Program-made: the position numbers and the translations under genes
Shown here: positions 26,340 through 34,466 of the stretch, in pieces
Position numbering within the stretch: the stretch's first letter is position 1
How the letters are laid out: the number at the start of each line of letters is the position of its first letter
Notes under the pieces: model-generated
What the model was told of the DNA's origin: nothing
Database searches by the model: none
The model's input: only the letters and a program-made list of their open reading frames with translations
From: an uncultured Bacteroidia bacterium
GTDB taxonomy: Bacteria; Bacteroidota; Bacteroidia; Bacteroidales; Prolixibacteraceae
NCBI GenBank assembly: GCA_903854235.1
Contig: CAINVV010000020.1
Span: forward strand, 1 to 47,484
Direction of reading: 5' to 3'
Length of the DNA stretch: 47,484 bases

Positions 26340-27770
26340 TCAGTCGTTGTAAAAGGAGAGTAGAATGGATTCCAGCAGTTTGCCAGCTTCCGGGGAGGTG
26401 AGTCCGAAGTTGTTTATCAGAATGGCAAAGAGAATGGTCCGCTCGTTTCTTGTAGTCATCATTCCTGCAATGCTTCTGACCCGAGCCATCGACCCGGTTT
26501 TTGCCATCACATTTCTTTCCAGTGGTGTTCCTTTGAAGGCGTTCTTAAGGGTCCCGTCGACTCCGGCAACCGGCAGGGCCGCAAAGAACAGCTCCCTGAA
26601 TTTTCCATCGTACATTCGTTTCAGGGTCTCCACTAGGGTTTTTGAAGTTAGAGCATTGCTTCTAGAGAGTCCACTGCCATCGGCAGGAAAGAAGCCCTGT
26701 ATATCAATCCCATTGTCTGTCAAATATTGTTGAAGGGCATCAATTCCCTTTGCCGTAATGGCTTCACCCGAACATTTCCTGGCAATTTCGCAAAGCAGGT
26801 GTTCTGCGTACAGGTTGAGGCTCTCCTTGTTGAGGGGGACGATGAGCTCTTTCAGGTGAGGAGAGAGCTGTGTGCCGACCAAAATGCGTGGGGCCTGATC
26901 GGCTTCAGAAATTTTTGAAATCTGACCGGTCACATCGATCCCGCTTTCCTTCAATTTTTTCAGCAATTCCTGGCCTGCAGCCAGCGGAGGATCGGGCATT
27001 GCAGCCTTGACCACGAAATTAGTCTGACCTGCCGGGATGGTTCCTTCGATGCGTTGCAAGTAAGAACCGGGTGCTCCAAAAACGATGGTATGATCTCCCG
27101 AAATGGGGGAAGAGCAGACCAGATTCTCTAGTTTTAGGCCGGGTATTTCAGGAATCAGAGAGGAAATTTCCGTTTTCATGCCAGTTGCCTTTGGCGAGGC
27201 CAGATGGATCTCATATTGGTTATCCTTGTAGGAAAGGGAAGAGACACCGGTTCCGTAATAATTGCCGATGTCTTCCCAAACCCAACCTCCCGGGATTGTG
27301 GCTAATGGAAGTGAAGTCAGATCCAACGATAACCGGCCATTTATCTTTTTAATGCCTAAGGTTTTCAGCTGACTAATCCAGGAATCAAAACAGTGGCTAT
27401 AATGCTCTATAAAATAGGCTGAGCAAAAGGCCGGATCACCACCTCCTTTCAGGATCAGGTTTCCCGTTAGGGTTCCGCTTTGCTTATCAATAGTTCCCGT
27501 GAAATAGAGTGAAGTAGCAAAGGTATAGTCGGGTCCAAGCTTTTCCAGGGCGCAGGCGGTAGTCAGGAGTTTCATCACCGAGGCGGTAGAAAGGCTTTTT
27601 TGGGTAGTCTCACAAATCGTCACTCCCGATTTTGCGTCGATGGCATAAATACTGTAGGAGGCTGTTTTTAAGTTGCCGGCGGCAAAAAAATGATCCGCGG
27701 AATTTGTCTGAGCCCAGGCAATTACCCAAGGATTGAAGCAGAAGAGGATAGTAAGTAGAAATAACCGCAT
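26340..27770 (-). CDS. dacB: D-alanyl-D-alanine carboxypeptidase/endopeptidase (PBP4, S13)
   Basis: A periplasmic peptidoglycan hydrolase that trims or cleaves D-Ala-linked peptides. The 476-aa protein starts with a signal peptide (to about residue 20, WVIAWA). The active-site SxxK tetrad is S64-V-M-K67 in STASVMKLLTT. The second motif region is ADGSGLSRSN near residue 366, and KTG lies at about 424 in VMAKTGSMARVRSIAG. The insertion between motifs one and two is of PBP4 size. The gene starts 60 bp behind the stop of the patatin-barrel gene on the same strand and may be co-transcribed with it. Confidence 0.92.
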   Translation of the reverse strand: MRLFLLTILFCFNPWVIAWAQTNSADHFFAAGNLKTASYSIYAIDAKSGVTICETTQKSLSTASVMKLLTTACALEKLGPDYTFATSLYFTGTIDKQSGTLTGNLILKGGGDPAFCSAYFIEHYSHCFDSWISQLKTLGIKKINGRLSLDLTSLPLATIPGGWVWEDIGNYYGTGVSSLSYKDNQYEIHLASPKATGMKTEISSLIPEIPGLKLENLVCSSPISGDHTIVFGAPGSYLQRIEGTIPAGQTNFVVKAAMPDPPLAAGQELLKKLKESGIDVTGQISKISEADQAPRILVGTQLSPHLKELIVPLNKESLNLYAEHLLCEIARKCSGEAITAKGIDALQQYLTDNGIDIQGFFPADGSGLSRSNALTSKTLVETLKRMYDGKFRELFFAALPVAGVDGTLKNAFKGTPLERNVMAKTGSMARVRSIAGMMTTRNERTILFAILINNFGLTSPEAGKLLESILLSFYND

Positions 27771-27830
27771 TTTGCAGGCGTGTGAAAAGGTTTCCGCAAA
27801 TATAATGTAAGATTTTTTACGTATAAGACT

Positions 27831-30002
27831 TCAGAACCAATATCCCAGGGAGAGAAATGGAATCAGATCCCTGTTGTAGCTCGAGAAACTGAGATTGAGT
27901 TCGAGTGGGCCAACCACACTGTCGTAGGCGGCATTCAACCCATAGCCGTAAATGCTCTGCTGGTTGGTAATGATGAGATTGTCCTCACTGTACAAACCAT
28001 AATCTCCTGTCAGGGAAACATACAATTTCTCCCACATCCGAAGCCGGAACTCCAGTCTGCAGGTGCCTACGCTTCCCGTATTTATCTCCATTCTGCGCAA
28101 TCCATTGAATGGAATGTTGTTTTCCATGTAGTCGGTCTGTTGAACGCCACCCAAAAAAGTACGGTGGAAATAGGATTCGTTGTTTCCGAAGATCAGTCTG
28201 CTGTTGATGGAATAGAGAAAAGTAATCCGGTCAGAGAAGGAGCGCGCCCTTTTGAAAGCGAATTCGCCAATCAGGATGGGGTTGGTGTCCATGGTGTTTA
28301 GCAATAGCTTGGCCGAACCGCTGACATTGGTGCCCCTGGTGGGGAAATAAACCTTGTTTAGCCGGTTGTGCTCTATCTTGGCAAAGAGGTTGAAATAGGT
28401 TCTGTTTCTCGTGTTATAGCCTGTCGTATCGCCTATGACAGTTCCCAGATGGTAACTGTCGAGCGAAGTGCCTACCGTAAACCTGGTCGCATCGGTAATA
28501 AAGGAGTGAGTGGCCAATTGGAGATTGAGCAGGGACATCTCAATCTCAGCTGTTTTTTTCCCGTTGTAGTATCTGTAATATTGATCCGAAACATAAAGAA
28601 ATTTAGAATAGAATCCTGGCTTCCAACCCCTGTCGATCGAATATTGTCCGGAGAACATCGGGTACTGGGACAATTTGGCATCCATAGAAAGCCTTGATCC
28701 AAAGAAGTTCTGATTTCGGATGGTGATATTCAAAAGCATGGCAGACCTTAAATCGGAGTCGTAATGAAGTCCTGCGTTGATTTTATTGTTTTTCCGCTCC
28801 TTGACCTCCACCTTGAGCGTCTTCTTCTTTTCGCCCGACAGTTGATAATTGACATACTCGTAATTTCCTGTGGAATAAAGCCTTGAAATGCCATTCCTGA
28901 GGTGCTCGAGGGAAACGTGCTGATCCCGTTTAATCCCGGTCTGGCCCAGGTAAAAGGCGATCTTGGCACGATCGGTGCCAGTTACTTCGATCTGGCTGAT
29001 CACCAGGGTGGTATCATTGGGGATCAGCTTGTGAATGGTTTGGGGTTTTGCCTTGAGGCCCAGGGAATCGCGTAAGTGAATCAGCTGGGGCAATACCCTT
29101 CTTGCCGCATCTTCCCCCCGTTTGATCAGGGCTTCGGCCGATTCTGCATCAAAATTTGCCGCCGAATATCCGTGAATGTAGGGTCTTATGTACACATCCA
29201 CCGCCTTGGCGTTCTTCGTGCTTCTCTCCATTCCCATGAAATTCATCATCTGAGACACGACTTCCGGGATTCCTTTCAGATCTTCATTCGTCATCAGACT
29301 GTCCATGATATCCACACCGATGATGAGGTTCGCACCCATCTCCAGGCACCTGTCGACAGGGTAGTTGTTGACGATTCCGCCGTCCACCAGCATCTGTCCG
29401 TTGATTTCCGTGGAGGTAAAGGCTGCAGGAATGGACATACTTGCCCGCATGGCCTTTGGGAGGTAACCTTTGTCCAGAACTACCTCTTTCCCGTTTGTCA
29501 GATCAGTGGCGATGCAAAGAAAAGGAATGGGCAGTTTGGAAAAATCATAAACATCGTGTACCCCAAGGGTAAGATAGGAGAAAAATTCCATGGCATTCTG
29601 TCCATTGAGAACACCATTGGATAGGGCAAGCTTTTTTTGTTCAAAGGGGAAGCTGATGTTGTAACGGGATTCCTCCATCTTGTCAAAGGGAGTCACAAAT
29701 TCAGGTTTGTATTCGTTGCTGAGCAAAGTTCCCCAATCCTGACTCTTTACCAATTTCTCCAGTGTTGCTGCATCATAGCCGGCAGCATACAATCCACCTA
29801 CAATGGCCCCGATGCTGGTGCCCGCGATGTAATCAATGGGAATTTTAGCCTCTTCCAAAACCTTTAACACGCCGACGTGGGCAAAGCCCTTGGCGCCCCC
29901 ACCCGAAAGAACCAGCCCGATCTTGGGTTTGTTCCCGACGGTCTGACCCCAGACGGAGAGCGTAAGGCAGAGTATGGAAAGGGTTATGGCAAGGCGATTC
30001 AT
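27831..30002 (-). CDS. Patatin-like phospholipase with POTRA and outer membrane barrel
   Basis: A probable outer membrane lipase of the PlpD/type Vd class. The start MNRLAITL gives a signal peptide ending VWGQ; an ATG at 30086 would add 28 polar residues. The patatin domain has the oxyanion loop GGGAKG (34-39), nucleophile Ser63 in GTSIG and Asp207 in VDGGIVNNYP. A POTRA-like segment follows (about 335-415, VISQIEVTG...). The last 300 residues look like a 16-strand Omp85-type barrel and end in LSLGYWF with the usual C-terminal Phe. The 723-aa length fits. In type Vd proteins the patatin part is displayed or released outside; here its side of the membrane is inference. Confidence 0.9.
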   Translation of the reverse strand: MNRLAITLSILCLTLSVWGQTVGNKPKIGLVLSGGGAKGFAHVGVLKVLEEAKIPIDYIAGTSIGAIVGGLYAAGYDAATLEKLVKSQDWGTLLSNEYKPEFVTPFDKMEESRYNISFPFEQKKLALSNGVLNGQNAMEFFSYLTLGVHDVYDFSKLPIPFLCIATDLTNGKEVVLDKGYLPKAMRASMSIPAAFTSTEINGQMLVDGGIVNNYPVDRCLEMGANLIIGVDIMDSLMTNEDLKGIPEVVSQMMNFMGMERSTKNAKAVDVYIRPYIHGYSAANFDAESAEALIKRGEDAARRVLPQLIHLRDSLGLKAKPQTIHKLIPNDTTLVISQIEVTGTDRAKIAFYLGQTGIKRDQHVSLEHLRNGISRLYSTGNYEYVNYQLSGEKKKTLKVEVKERKNNKINAGLHYDSDLRSAMLLNITIRNQNFFGSRLSMDAKLSQYPMFSGQYSIDRGWKPGFYSKFLYVSDQYYRYYNGKKTAEIEMSLLNLQLATHSFITDATRFTVGTSLDSYHLGTVIGDTTGYNTRNRTYFNLFAKIEHNRLNKVYFPTRGTNVSGSAKLLLNTMDTNPILIGEFAFKRARSFSDRITFLYSINSRLIFGNNESYFHRTFLGGVQQTDYMENNIPFNGLRRMEINTGSVGTCRLEFRLRMWEKLYVSLTGDYGLYSEDNLIITNQQSIYGYGLNAAYDSVVGPLELNLSFSSYNRDLIPFLSLGYWF

Positions 30003-30331
30003 CTGATCCTGTTTTGTTTTTTTATTTGACTCTACATATGCCCGAATGATCTTATTTAACTGGAGCAACAAATGTTCCAAGGGCATTCCCTTTCAAAAAA
30101 CAAATTGTAGCGTGAACATAACACTTTATTGGCTGAAATTCCTTTTAAATTCAATATTTTTTTCATGGGGAGTAGGGGTATTATTCGTTGCAACTGTCAT
30201 GAAGGTAACAAGCCAGTAAAAGGGAACTCGAGCGTTTTTCATCGGATCAAAATCCGGAAATGCGGAGGATGAATCAGGAACAGATTTGATTTCCCTAAAT
30301 GGTTGCCAATAGGAATTCATTACGTGTAAAA
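30003..30331. other. Divergent intergenic region, no gene seen
   Basis: Separates the patatin gene (-) from the leader element of the CarboxypepD_reg-like gene (+). It must hold both promoters, but I find no convincing pair of TTTG and TAnnTTTG boxes on either strand. A short frame at 30126-30374 (-) has no family features and was not accepted. Confidence 0.5.
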
Positions 30332-30400
30332 CGAGCATGTTCGCCGAATACCAACAAGGATGAAAACCATACATGCAGGTTCAGTCCGGTCAAAAAAAAT
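30332..30400 (+). promoter_or_regulatory. Conserved 69-nt leader element, copy A
   Basis: Aligns without gaps to 41451-41519 (52 of 69 identical by my count), while flanking DNA does not align. GCATGT and ACATGC in it are exact reverse complements. It contains two micro-ORFs and ends 4 nt before the start of the downstream envelope gene. Confidence 0.75.
30337..30363 (+). CDS. Candidate micro-ORF 1, copy A (8 residues)
   Basis: Reads MFAEYQQG then TGA. The aligned ORF at 41456 reads MFAKQKHG then TAA: same length, same MFA start and Gly end, with a synonymous GCC/GCT change. Translation is not shown. Confidence 0.4.
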   Translation: MFAEYQQG

Positions 30401-30402
30401 AA
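30373..30402 (+). CDS. Candidate micro-ORF 2, copy A (9 residues)
   Basis: Reads MQVQSGQKK then TAA, 2 nt before the main start codon. The aligned ORF at 41492 reads MQVLFGQKN then TAA. Three codons differ only synonymously (CAG/CAA, GTT/GTC, GGT/GGC), as expected if the peptide is constrained. Confidence 0.45.
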   Translation: MQVQSGQKK

Positions 30403-30404
30403 CC

Positions 30405-31706
30405 ATGAAAACAACTGCCAATTTCCGGTACAACCAACTTCTTTCCTTCCTTTTGCTAGTGTTGGTCTCCCTTTCCTGGCCCGGTCAGGTAAAGGCATCC
30501 GCGAACCAGAATTTTGTTTCGGATACCACCAGCTATGTTCAGTTCAAAGGGAATGTCATTGATCTGGATTCACGAAAATCCCTGGGGTTCGCTACGCTTA
30601 TCCTGGAGGGATCCAATCTTTCAACGGTAGCCAACAGTGAAGGTGAATTTTCATTTAAAGTCCCTAGCGGGAAAGCCAGAGGCAATGTGATTGTCTCCTA
30701 TCTGGGACACAAGGACCGAATCATTCCGCTTTCCACCCTGAAGCCGGAGCGCAATCACATCGAACTTGAATTGCAAACTGTTACGCTCAGTACCATCAGT
30801 GTTCATCCAAAGGATCCCGACATGCTGATGAGGGCCATCCTCAACAAGAGGGCAGACAATTACAGCGATGAACAAAACAAAATGATTGCCTTTTACCGAG
30901 AGACCATCAAGAAGAACAAGACCTATGTTTCCCTGTCCGAAGCGGTACTGGATGTCTACAAACAACCCTGCCTCTCCATCCGTTCCGACCAGATCGAACT
31001 CTCCAAGGGAAGAAAAAACACGGATTATACCAAACTGGATACCATCACCTTTAAACTGCAGGGAGGACCCTACACCTCCGTGATGCTGGATATCATGAAG
31101 AATCCTGAAATGATATTCACGGAAGATATGGTCGACAATTACGATTTCAACATCGAGAATATCTCCAAAATTGGTGAGAGATTGATGTATATCATCGATT
31201 TCAAGCAAAATGCGAATATAAAGGAACCGCTATACTACGGGAAACTATATGTGGATACGGAGACCCTGGCCATCCTGAGCGCCACCTTCAGCCTCAATCT
31301 GGCCGACAAATATGCGGCCTCCGATCTCTTTATCCGCAAAAAGCCGATGGGGGCAAAAGTATATCCGACACAGGCGGATTACCAGGTTAACTACCGCGAA
31401 AAAGATGGGAAGTGGTATTTCGGTTACTCACGGGCAGAGATTGTCTTTAAAATTGAGTGGAAGAAGCGGCTGTTCAATACCCACTATGCCAGTACCATCG
31501 AGATGGCGGTAACGGATTGGCAGAAAACCAACGTGAGAAATGCCAAGCCTGTCGAGAAATTAAAACCCTTCGTGGTGATGATGGACGAGGTTACCGGTTT
31601 TGCTGATCCAGAATTCTGGGGAATCTACAACGTGATCGAACCCGAGAAATCCATCGAACAGGCCATTCGAAAAATTCAGAAAAAATTGAAAAAACTGGAT
31701 CGCTGA
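30405..31706 (+). CDS. CarboxypepD_reg-like domain envelope protein
   Basis: A secreted protein of unknown role common in Bacteroidetes. The start at MKTTANFRYN gives a signal peptide (about residues 10-33, ending VKAS). An in-frame ATG at 30360 would include the leader element and is less likely. Residues about 45-130 form a CarboxypepD_reg-like beta-sandwich (YVQFKGNVIDLDSRKSLGFATL, then TVANSEGEFSFKVP). The remaining 300 residues are the uncharacterised region usual in such proteins, with many charged beta segments and a Lys-rich coiled tail (IEQAIRKIQKKLKKLDR). It is not a TonB-dependent receptor, as no plug or barrel follows. It shares its leader element with the FadL-like gene at 41531. 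Confidence 0.82.
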   Translation: MKTTANFRYNQLLSFLLLVLVSLSWPGQVKASANQNFVSDTTSYVQFKGNVIDLDSRKSLGFATLILEGSNLSTVANSEGEFSFKVPSGKARGNVIVSYLGHKDRIIPLSTLKPERNHIELELQTVTLSTISVHPKDPDMLMRAILNKRADNYSDEQNKMIAFYRETIKKNKTYVSLSEAVLDVYKQPCLSIRSDQIELSKGRKNTDYTKLDTITFKLQGGPYTSVMLDIMKNPEMIFTEDMVDNYDFNIENISKIGERLMYIIDFKQNANIKEPLYYGKLYVDTETLAILSATFSLNLADKYAASDLFIRKKPMGAKVYPTQADYQVNYREKDGKWYFGYSRAEIVFKIEWKKRLFNTHYASTIEMAVTDWQKTNVRNAKPVEKLKPFVVMMDEVTGFADPEFWGIYNVIEPEKSIEQAIRKIQKKLKKLDR

Positions 31707-31756
31707 GAATAGTGCTTTTGAGACTAAATTGGATAATTGTAATTAAAGGGTGAATG

Positions 31757-31785
31757 GAACGCCGTCCGAATGCCGGGCGGCGTTC
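31757..31785 (+). terminator. Hairpin after the CarboxypepD_reg-like gene
   Basis: GAACGCCG pairs perfectly with CGGCGTTC across a 13-nt loop. TGAATG before and CATTCA after could lengthen the stem. Only a weak T stretch follows, so termination strength is uncertain. Confidence 0.55.
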
Positions 31786-32014
31786 TTCATTCAGATGGAC
31801 TATGATGCATTCTTTATGTAAAGTTTGAATTTTGCCCTTCCTGCCAGGAAAGTACCCTGGATTCGTGGGTCAGAACTCCCCGATTCCCTCCCTTCAAATT
31901 GGAGTAGGGGAAACACTTTTTCTCGCCGGATCACTGCATTGCATTTCAACGTGATTTTTACATTAACAAATAATTTACAGCATCTGCAGTGGAGGAATTT
32001 CAGGACAGATTCAT

Positions 32015-32022
32015 TACCTTTG
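32015..32022 (+). promoter_or_regulatory. -7 box TACCTTTG for enolase
   Basis: Exact fit to TAnnTTTG, 70 bp before the enolase ATG. No TTTG box is seen at the right distance upstream. Confidence 0.5.
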
Positions 32023-32080
32023 TGCGGTTTTTAACAAAAATTGGTTATCTTTCAGGTAGCGAATAAATTGTATCACTTAA

Positions 32081-33394
<1,314 letters not shown>

Positions 33395-33414
33395 TCACTT
33401 GCCAATGAAATAGG

Positions 33415-33441
33415 AAAAGCACCTTGAGGGGTGCTTTTTTT
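33415..33441 (+). terminator. Intrinsic terminator of eno
   Basis: AAAAGCACC pairs with GGTGCTTTT around a 6-nt loop, followed by a run of T. Located 20 bp after the enolase stop and just before the stop of the convergent gene. Confidence 0.92.
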
Positions 33442-33446
33442 ATGCC

Positions 33447-34385
33447 TTACAAGGATCCTGATTTCCTGTGCAACTTGTAAATCGTTGCTCGCATCTCCTT
33501 CAGTGATCCAACCAGAATGTAATATTTGTATTCGTAAACACAGTTTTTGGTTAGCATCTCCTTCCTGACTGGGGCAATATAGGAGGTAGATCCATCCTTC
33601 GACTCTTTTCCGGTCACGCCGGATAGTCCGGCCAAAAATTTGGTACATTTAGGATTATAAACGACCATTCCCCAGCCGGAATCATCCGTAAAGGCCATCC
33701 AGTTCTCCGATACCCCATTGTAAATTCCCCAGAATCCACTCGACAGGTTGATCACAGTAAGCTGCTGAACCTCTTCTTTGGTAAAAGGGGCCTCTCCCTG
33801 ATACGTATAAAGATTTTTCAGTGCAGATACCGGATAAACCGCGGGCAACTCCTGATCACACAAAATACTGTCGCCGTAGATCGCATCGGTCCTGTGGCAG
33901 GTGAGTCTGTTTCTGACTTCCAGCACATTCCCTTTCAGGGTCGTCCATTGTTCCATCTCTGCCTCTGCCGGTTTGTCGTTCATGTCCCATTGCATCGGGA
34001 CGCATTTTACGTAGAGTTCATTTCCCTTCTTGTGGTAATCCAGAATCTGCGCCCGGTGCCGGAAGGCATCCCCTACCTGGATCGGATTCCAGCTCCAGGG
34101 CGACCAACGTGGCGCCTGTCCTTCCGCCTTGCGGTCGAGCGATCGTCCGGCGTAGTAGGATTGCTGAATGTATCTCCCCTCATCGGCGATGTTAACGATG
34201 CTTCTTTCAGATCCTGTGAGGGATAGCCAGGCAATGGCGCCCCCGCGAGAAAGATCCAGTTTCAGCATCAGGTGGCCGTTGTCGGCCACCAGTTCCGTTG
34301 AGGATTCTGAACCAGTTGGTTTCTGTTGACTGAACGCAGAAGTGCAGCAAAAAATCGTCAGAAGAAGAAAAGAAGCTTGCCTCAT
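33447..34385 (-). CDS. Secreted hypothetical protein, sugar-mutarotase-like fold possible
   Basis: No family recognised with confidence. The 312-aa protein has a signal peptide (MRQASFLLLTIFCCTSAFSQ). The mature part opens with LDLSRGGAIAWLSLTGSE, then ISNIADEGRYIQQSYYAG-like sequence (IVNIADEGRYIQQSYYAG). It continues with many Trp and Tyr residues, alternating strands, and a conserved-looking RNRLTCHRTD. This resembles the beta-sandwich of secreted carbohydrate-active or mutarotase-like proteins of Bacteroidetes and Planctomycetes. No catalytic motif can be named. Its start lies 81 bp behind the stop of the FAD/Fe-S dehydrogenase gene on the same strand, and its stop converges on enolase. 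Confidence 0.75.
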   Translation of the reverse strand: MRQASFLLLTIFCCTSAFSQQKPTGSESSTELVADNGHLMLKLDLSRGGAIAWLSLTGSERSIVNIADEGRYIQQSYYAGRSLDRKAEGQAPRWSPWSWNPIQVGDAFRHRAQILDYHKKGNELYVKCVPMQWDMNDKPAEAEMEQWTTLKGNVLEVRNRLTCHRTDAIYGDSILCDQELPAVYPVSALKNLYTYQGEAPFTKEEVQQLTVINLSSGFWGIYNGVSENWMAFTDDSGWGMVVYNPKCTKFLAGLSGVTGKESKDGSTSYIAPVRKEMLTKNCVYEYKYYILVGSLKEMRATIYKLHRKSGSL

Positions 34386-34466
34386 TTATTATTTGTAGAT
34401 GATTGAAATTTTTGATATTGACAAAGTAGAATGTCCAGCCCATTGATTGGATGCAAGGATCTCTTC

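Noticed and set aside
30360-30404. Earlier in-frame start for the CarboxypepD_reg-like gene
   Set aside because: The codons fall in the shared leader element, the second copy lacks an ATG at the matching position and is not in frame with its gene, and the signal peptide fits the start at 30405.
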